The notes beneath the pieces were generated by a model. The model was given only the letters and a program-made list of their open reading frames with translations. It was not told the DNA's origin and did not search any database. Source: Pseudomonadota bacterium (lineage in GTDB: Bacteria; Pseudomonadota; Alphaproteobacteria; Rhizobiales; Hyphomicrobiaceae). Taken from it: a stretch of DNA of 31,686 nucleotides. Location of the stretch: positions 1 through 31,686 of the forward strand of contig JAFAFW010000099.1 of NCBI GenBank assembly GCA_023423275.1, given 5' to 3'. Positions 25,241 to 31,686 of this stretch are shown in pieces; the stretch's first letter is position 1, and each line of letters begins with the position of its first letter. The position numbers and the translations under genes were made by a program.

Positions 25241-25717
25241 CTATTTGCGGACGAAGTCGTGGACGCCGACGGACTCGGAGCTGTTGGCGAGCAGCGTATC
25301 GTACGCGCGACGTTCATCGGTATTGTCGAACAATTGCACCCAGAAGACGATCTGGCCTATCAGCACCGCGCGCTGAACCTCGGCGGCGTGGCGGGGGATC
25401 AGCCAATGGGCGAGGGCAGCGCCGAGGTTTGTCGCCCCGGCCGCCAACCGACTCATCAGGCATTCGGCAAGTGCTCCACTCGTGCAACAGACGGCTTTCG
25501 GCGCATCGACGAACGTCAGTTCACACTCCCCGCGGTCCGAGAGTGTCGGGGGCTTCATTGCGAAGAGCTTGCGCTGCCCCAGGCAACTGAAGGCGTCGGC
25601 CGTCAGTCCTTTATCGCACAGCTCATCCACGGCTTTTTGCAAGCCACCCCAGGTCTCGAATGTCGCAACCGCAAACCGGCTCGAAGATCTCAAGGGGCAA
25701 TCGGTCACGTTTCGCAT
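25241..25717 (-). CDS. Conserved-looking small protein of unknown function under anaerobox control
   Basis: I do not recognise this gene. The 158-residue protein starts at ATG 25717 (MRNVTDCPL); a longer frame from 25777 would begin inside an anaerobox and is not used. The N-terminal half reads like a beta-alpha-beta unit (FAVATFETWGGLQKAVDELCDKGLTADAFSCLG). The C-terminal half has GATNLGAALAHWLIP, then QRAVLIGQIVFWVQL and a final SVGVHDF. This two-part ferredoxin-like pattern with a Gly-rich middle recalls small general-stress proteins of the DUF1269/YflT kind, but that is a resemblance only. Seven Cys are present, including a CC pair. No signal peptide is seen. An anaerobox centred 60 bp upstream suggests FixK activation. 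Confidence 0.65.
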   Translation of the reverse strand: MRNVTDCPLRSSSRFAVATFETWGGLQKAVDELCDKGLTADAFSCLGQRKLFAMKPPTLSDRGECELTFVDAPKAVCCTSGALAECLMSRLAAGATNLGAALAHWLIPRHAAEVQRAVLIGQIVFWVQLFDNTDERRAYDTLLANSSESVGVHDFVRK

Positions 25718-25770
25718 TATCCAACTGGAAGCCTCGGCGCCCAGTCTGTCCCTTGATGTGCATGGTTGAA

Positions 25771-25784
25771 TTGACATGGATCAA
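25771..25784 (-). promoter_or_regulatory. FixK/FNR-type anaerobox upstream of the unknown gene
   Basis: TTGACATGGATCAA on the plus strand, or TTGATCCATGTCAA on the minus strand, fits TTGAT-N4-RTCAA. Centred near -41 it predicts a minus-strand start near 25737, about 20 nt before the ATG at 25717. Confidence 0.75.
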
Positions 25785-25873
25785 CGCGGTCAGGCAGATA
25801 ACTTTCAAGGGCCACACGTGCGGCGGCGGATTGTTCAGGTCATGATACTGATCACGCGGCGGCGGATCGCGCC

Positions 25874-25887
25874 TTGATTGCGATCAA
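25874..25887. promoter_or_regulatory. Perfect symmetric anaerobox after the hybrid kinase stop codon
   Basis: TTGATTGCGATCAA is a perfect TTGAT-N4-ATCAA palindrome, 7 nt beyond the kinase stop at 25895 and 103 bp (centre to centre) from the next anaerobox. It could add to activation of the gene at 25717, drive a short leader or small RNA on the minus strand, or drive a transcript antisense to the kinase gene. No T-run follows it, so a terminator is less likely. Confidence 0.65.
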
Positions 25888-25894
25888 GCAACAC

Positions 25895-27481
25895 CTAGCT
25901 CTGTGCGCTGGCGCCGCCCAGGACTTCGCGTAGCGCGGCGACGAGATCGGCCTGCTGATAGGGCTTGCGCAACACCTTGAGCTGTTCACGGTCGAGTTCA
26001 TCGCCGTGCACGAGCTCCTCCGCGTATCCGGATGTCAGCAGCACTTTGATGCCGGGCTTGAGTTCGCGCGCGTGTATGGCCACATCCCGGCCGGAAAGCC
26101 CGCCCGGCATTACGAGATCCGTGAAAACGAGGTCGACATGGGCGGAGGACCGCAGAATTTCGAGTGCCGTCGGTCCGTCACTGGCCTCCAGGACGGAGTA
26201 GCCGATCAGGTTGAGGCGCCTCAACGTGAGATGCCGGACGCGCTCGTCATCCTCGACGACAAGGATCGTTTCGCGCGCCTCGGGATCGAGGTCATGGGCA
26301 GGCCCTGATGTTTTGGATTCGGATGCATCGCTCATCGCCCGCGGGAAATAGAGGTTGATCGTGGTCCCATAGTCTACTTCACTGTAAACGGTGACGTGCC
26401 CGCCGGACTGCTTCACGAAGCCGTACACCATCGCCAGGCCGAGACCCGTGCCGCGGCCCTTTTCCTTCGTGGTAAAGAACGGCTCGAACACCCGATCGCG
26501 GACTTCGGACGGCATGCCTGTGCCGGTATCGGAGATCGACAGTTGGACGTAGTCGCCGGCCTTCAATTCCGGCTGAAAATCCGCATGATCATCACCGAAT
26601 GTCATGTTGCGGGTTTCAACGACGAGTTTGCCGCCACGCGGCATCGCATCGCGGGCGTTCACGGCCAGATTGACGATCGCGCTCTGAAACTGACTAGGGT
26701 CCGCCCGCGTCAGCCAGACGTCGCGGGCCAGCGAGGTCGAAAGCGAGATGTGTTCTCCGAGCGTCCGGCGCAGCATATCCGTGATATTGACGACCAGATC
26801 GTTCAACTGAACGACCTGCGGGTCCATATGGCGTCTTCTCGCGAACGTCAGGAGTTGATCGGTCAGTTTTGAACCGAGCGCCGCGGCCTCGCGGGCATCC
26901 GTTAGCAGGGCACGTGAGTCTTCATCTTGAAGGCGCATCTCGAGAAGTTCGAGATTGCCGCTGATGACCAGAAGCAGATTGTTGAAATCGTGCGCGATGC
27001 CGCCCGTGAGTTGGCCGACGGCCTCCATCTTCTGGACGTGCGCCAGACGCCGTTCGCTCTCTCTGAGCGCTTCCTCGACGTGCCTGCGGTCACTGATGTC
27101 GTGGACCATGCCCGTAAAGTAGCGACGTCCCTCGACCTCGAACTCGCTGACCGAGAGGTGTACGGGGAATGTCGTGCCGTCTTTGCGGCGGCCGGTGACT
27201 TCCCGGCCGATGCCAATGATTTTCTTCGTGCCGGTGTTCACGTAATTGGCGATGTACCCATCGTGCTCCCCTCGATAGGGTTCGGGCATCAGGATTTTGA
27301 CATTGTGGCCGATTAGCTCGTCCATCGCGTAACCAAACAGGCGCTCGGTCGCAGGATTGACGGTTTCTATCAGCCCACGCTCGTCGATGGTGACAATTGC
27401 GGTAACCGCTGACTCCAGAATGCTGAGCAGCTTCGCAGCTTGTGCTTCCGGCGACGGCGGCGAGCCGGGAGACTGTGTCAT
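25895..27481 (-). CDS. fixL: Hybrid FixL-like haem-PAS sensor histidine kinase with C-terminal receiver
   Basis: This soluble 528-residue protein has a PAS domain (about 15-130) very close to FixL: ERLFGYAMDELIG, VKILMPEPYRGEHDGYI, KKIIGIGREVTGRRKDGTTFP. H73 matches the haem-ligand His200 of Bradyrhizobium FixL and R93 matches Arg220, with the same 20-residue spacing. Oxygen-regulated haem binding is therefore likely. Next come the H-box QLTGGIAHDFNNLL (phospho-acceptor H164), the ATPase boxes (NLAVNARDAMP, DTGTGMP, FEPFFTTKEKGRGTGLGLA), and a receiver domain (about 404-520) with D455 in FTDLVMPGG. Classical FixL lacks the receiver; hybrid FixL proteins of Rhizobium etli and leguminosarum have one. 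There is no membrane segment. The gene is divergent from an OmpR-type regulator, with 130 bp between starts. Confidence 0.9.
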   Translation of the reverse strand: MTQSPGSPPSPEAQAAKLLSILESAVTAIVTIDERGLIETVNPATERLFGYAMDELIGHNVKILMPEPYRGEHDGYIANYVNTGTKKIIGIGREVTGRRKDGTTFPVHLSVSEFEVEGRRYFTGMVHDISDRRHVEEALRESERRLAHVQKMEAVGQLTGGIAHDFNNLLLVISGNLELLEMRLQDEDSRALLTDAREAAALGSKLTDQLLTFARRRHMDPQVVQLNDLVVNITDMLRRTLGEHISLSTSLARDVWLTRADPSQFQSAIVNLAVNARDAMPRGGKLVVETRNMTFGDDHADFQPELKAGDYVQLSISDTGTGMPSEVRDRVFEPFFTTKEKGRGTGLGLAMVYGFVKQSGGHVTVYSEVDYGTTINLYFPRAMSDASESKTSGPAHDLDPEARETILVVEDDERVRHLTLRRLNLIGYSVLEASDGPTALEILRSSAHVDLVFTDLVMPGGLSGRDVAIHARELKPGIKVLLTSGYAEELVHGDELDREQLKVLRKPYQQADLVAALREVLGGASAQS

Positions 27482-27524
27482 GGGAGATCCGCAAATCCGT
27501 TGCTAACCTCTGAAATATTAGGTC

Positions 27525-27547
27525 GCGTTGCGCGAGGCAAGCAACGC
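27525..27547. promoter_or_regulatory. Inverted repeat in the divergent kinase/regulator promoter region
   Basis: Perfect 7-bp arms GCGTTGC (27525-27531) and GCAACGC (27541-27547) flank a 9-bp spacer in the 130-bp gap between the divergent start codons. It could be an operator for either gene. A chance or hairpin origin cannot be excluded. Confidence 0.4.
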
Positions 27548-27611
27548 GGCTAGGTAGTGGGCATTGTGGCGCAGGCGGGTAACCGGCCGGATCGGACGGG
27601 CCGTGGACAAG

Positions 27612-28334
27612 ATGACGGCAGGGCAGCAGCATATCCTCGTTGTTGACGATGACGCCAAGGTTCGGGCGCTGCTGAGGCGGTGTTTGGAAGGCGAGGGCTT
27701 TAGTGTGTCGGAAGCCCAGAACGGTGCCGAAATGCGCGTCGTTCTGGGCCGGCAGGCTGTCAATCTCATCACTCTCGATCTGGGATTGGGGAAAGAGAAC
27801 GGCCTGGATCTGGCACGCGATTTGCTCCGTGAGCACGCAATTCCGATCATCATGTTGACCGGTAAGGCCGATGCCATCGATCGCGTCGTCGGGTTGGAGC
27901 TTGGGGCCGATGACTACCTCGCCAAACCGTTTGAATTGCGAGAATTGGTGGCGAGGGTTCGCGCCGTGCTGCGGCGATCCAGCGGGAGCGATGCACCCCC
28001 CGGGCGTACGGAGCAGCGCTATGCTTTCGGAGACTGGATTCTCGACGTTCCTCGCCGCACTCTGCAGCGGCAAGATGGTACAGAGCAGGATCTGACGACC
28101 GGTGAATTCAATCTGCTCGAAGCCTTTGTGAAGCGTCCGCAGCGCGTCCTGTCGCGCAGTGACATCATGGATCTTCTGAAGGGCCAGGATTGGGCGCCTT
28201 TGGATCGTTCGATCGACAACCTTGTCGCGCGCCTGCGCAAGAAAATCGAAACCGATGCTGATCGTCCAGTCTTGATCAAAACCGTGCGTAGCGTCGGGTA
28301 TACGTTCACTGTTGACGTCAAGCGGCTGGGTTAA
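27612..28334 (+). CDS. OmpR/PhoB family response regulator, FxkR-like candidate
   Basis: The protein has 240 residues from ATG 27612; a GTG at 27603 would add three. The receiver domain (about 7-120) has acidic D12/D13, the phospho-acceptor D56 in ITLDLGLGKENG, and K in LAKPFELREL. A winged-helix domain of the OmpR type follows (about 145-237: LTTGEFNLLEAFVKRPQRVLSRSDIMDLL, RSIDNLVARLRKKIE, LIKTVRSVGYTFT). It is the natural partner of the neighbouring hybrid kinase, since no FixJ (NarL-type) regulator is present. R. etli FxkR is also OmpR-type and activates fixK. The K-box-like hexamers before the fixK-like gene fit this type of regulator. Partner and target are inferred. Confidence 0.85.
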   Translation: MTAGQQHILVVDDDAKVRALLRRCLEGEGFSVSEAQNGAEMRVVLGRQAVNLITLDLGLGKENGLDLARDLLREHAIPIIMLTGKADAIDRVVGLELGADDYLAKPFELRELVARVRAVLRRSSGSDAPPGRTEQRYAFGDWILDVPRRTLQRQDGTEQDLTTGEFNLLEAFVKRPQRVLSRSDIMDLLKGQDWAPLDRSIDNLVARLRKKIETDADRPVLIKTVRSVGYTFTVDVKRLG

Positions 28335-28335
28335 T

Positions 28336-28722
28336 TCAGGCATCGGGCAGGGGTTCGATTTGAATCCGGCGGCCGAGGGTGTCGAAAAAATGACCCTCGT
28401 TGAGGATCATGCGATCCTCCAGCACCTTCGCCTGCAGTTCCGCCAGACGCTCCCGCGCGGTCGGGGTGTCGACAGGGCCGCCGCCATCGGCTTTCGTCGG
28501 GAAGAATGCCGCGCCATCCCAATTCTGGCCCGAGCCGGCGAACATCAGCCTGATGTCATCCCAATCAACGTCATCGCCAATGATGTGCAGAAACGTCGAG
28601 CACAACGGCGAAATCTTCCTTTCGCCGATAGCCGTCAGGATGACGAGCACCGTGAACTCGCCGTGATGACGCACCATGTCGGCGAGCCATTGATCGAACT
28701 CGGTGGTTTCAGAAATCGACAA
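28336..28722 (-). CDS. Hypothetical protein downstream of selB-selC
   Basis: I do not recognise this family. The best start is TTG 28722, with CAGGTG about 6 nt upstream, giving 128 residues (MSISETTEFDQWLADMVRHHG...). Upstream ATG frames would run far into the preceding gene and give an unconserved-looking leader. The protein has HHGEFTVLVILTAIGERK, an Asp-rich GDDVDWDD, and NWDGAAFFPT, then a helical LAELQAKVLEDRMILNEGHFFD. The segment around residues 20-40 is moderately hydrophobic but not a clear membrane helix. It overlaps the end of the preceding gene by 14 nt, so the two are probably cotranslated. It is convergent with the response regulator gene. Confidence 0.65.
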   Translation of the reverse strand: MSISETTEFDQWLADMVRHHGEFTVLVILTAIGERKISPLCSTFLHIIGDDVDWDDIRLMFAGSGQNWDGAAFFPTKADGGGPVDTPTARERLAELQAKVLEDRMILNEGHFFDTLGRRIQIEPLPDA

Positions 28723-29167
28723 CGGGCACCTGCGGAACGTAGCGATCGAACAAGGCGTAGAATGATTTTCCGTAAGTTGCTTCGTGCCAAGTCTCAAAGG
28801 CCTGCAATTCTTGTGTGATTGCTGCCGCGTCCTGCGCGGAGTCGGCGCAGGTGGATTTCCAGATGCTGGCGGCAACGGGCTGCAGGCGATCCAAAATGGC
28901 GCTTTGCATTTCGGTTTCGCCGTTCCAGTCGAGTTCATTGCAGACCGCGCGCCGCTCGGCCATCAGCGCGTCGAATTCGGTGTCGTGCACCTCCGCAGCA
29001 TTGAGAAGCGTGCGCACAAGCCGGACGCGTCTGAACGCGAAAGTCCGCTCGCGCTCGAGGCGGGCCACTTCGTCGGCCAGTTTTTTGCGCAACGCTATTT
29101 CGGTTTCCTGAGCTGCCTCTGCGGCAGCTTCGAATTGTCCGAGCAGGGCTGCGGCGTTCGGATTCAT
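28709..29167 (-). CDS. Hypothetical helical protein, ATGA-coupled to the selB frame
   Basis: I do not recognise this family. The 152-residue protein starts at ATG 29167 with AAGGTG about 6 nt upstream. That site lies in the 20-nt stretch between the CCA end of the tRNA-Sec gene (29188) and the ATG. Residues 5-50 look like an amphipathic coiled coil rich in Ala, Glu, Arg and Leu. The rest is mixed helical with a Trp/Tyr-rich C-terminus (FETWHEATYGKSFYALFDRYV). The last selB-frame codon TGA overlaps the ATG. A link to selenoprotein synthesis or formate dehydrogenase is suggested only by position. Confidence 0.7.
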   Translation of the reverse strand: MNPNAAALLGQFEAAAEAAQETEIALRKKLADEVARLERERTFAFRRVRLVRTLLNAAEVHDTEFDALMAERRAVCNELDWNGETEMQSAILDRLQPVAASIWKSTCADSAQDAAAITQELQAFETWHEATYGKSFYALFDRYVPQVPVVDF

Positions 29168-31224
29168 CGTCCACCTTCAGGAGGAGTTGGCGGGGAAGGA
29201 TGGGAGTCGAACCCACCTGGGACCGTCTGACGGCCCCACCCGGATTTGAAGTCCGGTCGCCCCACCGGGAGCGGGACTTCCCCGTTTGCCTGCTGCCCCT
29301 CGGTCGATGCAAAAAATGCGACGCGGGCCGGATTGATACGGCGCAGATCCTGCCGGCGGATCGTAAATCCATGCCGGTCGAAAAACTCCAGGATCTGGAT
29401 AGCGACTTTACGCCCGTTGTCCAAGCGATCGCGAAAATCAGCGGCGCTGAATTTGCCGTCCGGGGCGTGTTCCGCGACATCAATCGCGATATCCGCCATT
29501 TTCTGCACGATCGGCCGAAGGAAGAAATGGTCGTGAGCAATTTCTTCGACATCGCCACGCCGCGCCGCCATGCGCATCAGACGGCGTACAAACCCTTCGT
29601 CGATGTCCATCTCACGGGCGATGTCGCGGACTCGGGGCGGGCGATAGGGTTCGCCAGCAAGCCGTGGACGGATCAAAGTCCAAATCCGCTCCTCCTCGTC
29701 GGAGAATTTGACCTCATGGCCAGGACGGCGGACCCATGTGCGATCGAGCGTCAGATCGCCCGTGTCGCCAAGTTTTCTCAGCGCGGCGAGGAACAGCGGT
29801 GCCGGCAGCATCGGCGTGTTGCTTCTCCGCAATTGCTCCAGGCCGATGCCAGGAAGATCCGGCCGCTCGCCGTGGAAAGCATCCAGTGTCGTGCCGATCC
29901 GCTCGCGCAGGTTATCCCAGCTCGCCGGAAGCGTGGCCATACGCGATCCGCCAACAGTTAAGGCAATAAGGCCTAGCCCTGTTTCGATGACTGCCGCCTC
30001 GTTTCGCCCGATGGCGCGATCCCGGAAAAAGCTATCGAGATCGACCCAGCGGTCGGGCTGATCGAGGATACGCCGAAGCGCATGAGGGGCGTTCGGTTCC
30101 GACAACGCCTCGACTTCGGCGCGGCGCTCGGGTGTGCGGCGACGGCGCTCTGGCGCGCGCAGATCTATGAACGTTCCGCCACCGACTGTACGGCTCGACG
30201 ACGTATCGCGAATGATGAAGCGATCTCCCGCCGCGGCCGCCAGTGGACGTTCGAGCACAAGCTGTACGAATTCCGTCTCACCGGGTTTGATAGGCTCGTC
30301 ACGCAGCACCACGACGCGGCCCGGGACCTCGGCGGCGGCATGATGTACTTTGACCGGAAACCACTGACCTACCGGTCGCGGCTCGGAAGGCAGTACGCGC
30401 AGACTGCCGTCAAGGCGCGCGGTCGGCGCATGCAGCGCTGGATCAAGCGCGACATCGCCACGTTTGATGGCCTCCTTACTGATCTGCGGACCACTGAGCA
30501 CCAGCGCGCAACGCTGGCCGGCTTCGCCGCGATCAGCCGATTGGTTTTGCGCATTGATGGAGCGGACACGCGCTTCAAGACCGGACGGGCTGATCAGGAT
30601 GCGGTCATCGACGTGCACCGTTCCGGACAGCACAGTACCGGTAATTGTGGTGCCGAGGCCTTGCAGTGTGAACGAACGATCGACGGCAAGGCGGAATAAT
30701 CCGGTTTTCGAGCGCTCCGCGGCTTCGCTGAGTGCGGCGTCGAGATGATCGGCCAGGGTGGTGACGCCGGCTCCGGTGATCGCTGAAACCGGGATGATTT
30801 CCGCGCCCTCGAGGCTTGTGCCCGCGATGGTCGCGCGGATCTCGTTGGTCACGGCTGCGAGCCGGTCAGTATCGACGAGATCGCATTTGCTCAGCGCGAC
30901 GACGCCATGCTTGAGGCCCAGCAGATCCATGATGGCCAGATGCTCGCGCGTTTGCGGCATCACGCCGTCGTCGGCGGCGATCACCAGAATGACGAAATCG
31001 ATGCCCGTCGCGCCCGCCAGCATGTTGTGCACGAGGCCTTCGTGGCCGGGAACGTCGATGAAGCTGATCGTCCGTCCATCGGGGCGGATCCAGTGCGCGA
31101 ATCCGAGGTCGATGGAGATGCCGCGCTTTTTTTCCTCCTTCAGCCGGTCGGTATCGACGCCGGTCAGTCTGCCGATCAGCGCCGTCTTGCCGTGATCGAT
31201 ATGACCGGCGGTGCCGACGATCAT
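29164..31224 (-). CDS. selB: Selenocysteine-specific translation elongation factor SelB
   Basis: The frame gives 686 residues from ATG 31224; a longer frame from 31365 lies in the preceding gene. The GTPase domain begins MIVGTAGHIDHGKTALIGRL (G1), with KKRGISIDLGF (G2), IDVPGHEGLVHNML (G3) and ALSKCDLVD (G4). EF-Tu-like beta domains and C-terminal winged helices follow (KFSAADFRDRLDNGRK, IQILEFFDRHGFTIRR), the last of which bind the SECIS hairpin. SelB delivers Sec-tRNA to UGA codons. The family-like sequence ends near NPARVAFF, about 29310. The frame then stays open through the whole tRNA-Sec gene and ends at a TGA overlapping the next ATG. The last 39 residues are encoded by tRNA sequence and its trailer. 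The start overlaps the preceding stop as ATGA. Confidence 0.93.
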   Translation of the reverse strand: MIVGTAGHIDHGKTALIGRLTGVDTDRLKEEKKRGISIDLGFAHWIRPDGRTISFIDVPGHEGLVHNMLAGATGIDFVILVIAADDGVMPQTREHLAIMDLLGLKHGVVALSKCDLVDTDRLAAVTNEIRATIAGTSLEGAEIIPVSAITGAGVTTLADHLDAALSEAAERSKTGLFRLAVDRSFTLQGLGTTITGTVLSGTVHVDDRILISPSGLEARVRSINAQNQSADRGEAGQRCALVLSGPQISKEAIKRGDVALDPALHAPTARLDGSLRVLPSEPRPVGQWFPVKVHHAAAEVPGRVVVLRDEPIKPGETEFVQLVLERPLAAAAGDRFIIRDTSSSRTVGGGTFIDLRAPERRRRTPERRAEVEALSEPNAPHALRRILDQPDRWVDLDSFFRDRAIGRNEAAVIETGLGLIALTVGGSRMATLPASWDNLRERIGTTLDAFHGERPDLPGIGLEQLRRSNTPMLPAPLFLAALRKLGDTGDLTLDRTWVRRPGHEVKFSDEEERIWTLIRPRLAGEPYRPPRVRDIAREMDIDEGFVRRLMRMAARRGDVEEIAHDHFFLRPIVQKMADIAIDVAEHAPDGKFSAADFRDRLDNGRKVAIQILEFFDRHGFTIRRQDLRRINPARVAFFASTEGQQANGEVPLPVGRPDFKSGWGRQTVPGGFDSHPSPPTPPEGGR
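29188..29283 (-). tRNA. selC: Selenocysteine tRNA (anticodon TCA), CCA encoded
   Basis: The minus-strand product is 96 nt including CCA. The anticodon loop is CTTCAAA on a 5-bp CCGGA/TCCGG stem. The long variable arm is GGGGCCGTCAGACGGTCCC, nearly the same as in E. coli tRNA-Sec. The T loop is TTCGACT. The acceptor/T domain totals 13 pairs: acceptor GGGGAAG/CTTCCCC and a 6-bp T stem, so position 8 is unpaired if read as the canonical 8+5. Discriminator G is followed by a genomically encoded CCA. The tRNA lies wholly inside the open 3' end of the selB frame. Confidence 0.95.
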
Positions 31225-31686
31225 CGCACCACCTCCTCGAACGCCAGAGGAAGCGTGGCGCGTTTTTCGGCTTCGCGGCACTGCTCGGGCGAACAGGTTT
31301 CGCGAACGCCAATATAAAACCGGTCGGCAAAGGAGCTGCGGCCGACACGGGCGCGGATCAGCCACGCTAACGCCGCGACGGGATCACGCTCGACACCGGC
31401 GCCGATATGATACGCCGCGCCGAGCATCGCCTGCCAATCGGGGTCATCGAGCATGGCCGCCATTCGCCACCATCTGGCGGCGGCTTCGACATCGCGCTCG
31501 ACGCCGAGTGCGTTGTTGTAGAGCAACCCGATGCGCGTCATGGATGCGGCGACGCCCTGATCGGCTGCTTTACGCGCCCATCGCATCGCTCCGTTATCGT
31601 CCGGCGCGCGGTGAGCGCCTTCGGCCAGAATCCACGACAGCATATCCTGCGCGAACGGTTCGCCCTGCCTGGCAGCGCGCGCATAC
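31221..31686 (-). CDS. Sel1-like repeat (TPR-type) protein, partial at the 5' end
   Basis: The frame is open from the right edge of the window to the stop at 31221-31223, giving about 154 visible residues; the true start is beyond the window. At least three Sel1-like blocks are visible: FAQDMLSWILAEGAHR with GAMRWARKAADQGVAAS, TRIGLLYNNALGVERD with AAARWWRMAAMLDDPDWQA, and MLGAAYHIGAGVERD with AALAWLIRARVG. Such alpha-helical repeats mediate protein contacts. A C-terminal pair of Cys (RETCSPEQCREAEKRA) is present. Its TGA overlaps the selB ATG, so the two are likely cotranslated, but a role in selenium metabolism is not established. Confidence 0.85.
   Translation of the reverse strand, partial: YARAARQGEPFAQDMLSWILAEGAHRAPDDNGAMRWARKAADQGVAASMTRIGLLYNNALGVERDVEAAARWWRMAAMLDDPDWQAMLGAAYHIGAGVERDPVAALAWLIRARVGRSSFADRFYIGVRETCSPEQCREAEKRATLPLAFEEVVR

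Noticed and set aside
25717..25777. Longer N-terminus for the small unknown gene from ATG 25777
   Set aside because: That ATG lies within an anaerobox (25771-25784), so it would be upstream of the predicted transcript start.
31225..31365. 47-residue N-terminal extension of SelB
   Set aside because: It overlaps the Sel1-repeat gene, and the conserved GTPase domain begins directly at the ATG at 31224 with an ATGA overlap.

Overview
The window looks like chromosomal DNA from an alphaproteobacterium of the Hyphomicrobiales, most likely the Bradyrhizobium/Afipia/Rhodopseudomonas group. This is inferred from the high GC content, the rhizobial fixNOQP-fixGHIS order, FixK-type anaeroboxes, a FixL-like haem-PAS kinase and the protein styles. 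No ribosomal marker is present, so the genus is not settled. I see no insertion sequence, phage gene or CRISPR array.

Layout. (1) 1-1969, minus: the 5' part of a large exported repeat protein that runs off the left edge; its visible part ends in 32 consecutive units of exactly 16 residues. (2) 1970-2396: a 427-bp AT-richer intergenic region. (3) 2397-7405: a formylglycine-generating-type enzyme, a class III aminotransferase, a TauE/SafE permease (all plus) and a convergent gamma-glutamyltransferase (minus); this may be a loose sulfur/amine group, but no sulfatase is present. (4) 7496-9765, minus: a TonB-dependent haem/iron-type receptor with a strong intrinsic terminator. (5) 10021-18121, minus: the complete fixNOQP-fixGHIS set for cbb3 oxidase and its copper/iron-sulfur assembly, headed by a FixK box. 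(6) 18373-24347, plus: alcohol dehydrogenase, phosphotransacetylase, acetate kinase and a P2-type cation ATPase. (7) 24418-28334: a FixK-like regulator, a small unknown gene with two anaeroboxes, a hybrid FixL-like haem-PAS kinase, and a divergent OmpR-type response regulator. (8) 28336-31686, minus: a tightly coupled block with a Sel1-repeat protein, selB, the selenocysteine tRNA gene selC lying inside the 3' end of the selB reading frame, and two unknown small genes.

How it works together. Regions 5-7 look like one oxygen-response module. The hybrid kinase has the haem-ligand His and distal-pocket Arg at the FixL spacing. An OmpR-type regulator sits beside it in place of FixJ. The fixK-like gene carries three direct hexamers of the form GNTACA at 10-bp period, as expected for an OmpR-family site and resembling the K-box described for Rhizobium etli FxkR. 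The FixK-like protein has an E-x-x-S-R recognition helix, and matching TTGAT-N4-RTCAA boxes precede fixN and the unknown gene. The module therefore resembles the hFixL-FxkR-FixK cascade of R. etli joined to its output operon, rather than the FixLJ-FixK2 route usual in Bradyrhizobium relatives. The most unusual local structure outside it is the in-frame selB/selC overlap.
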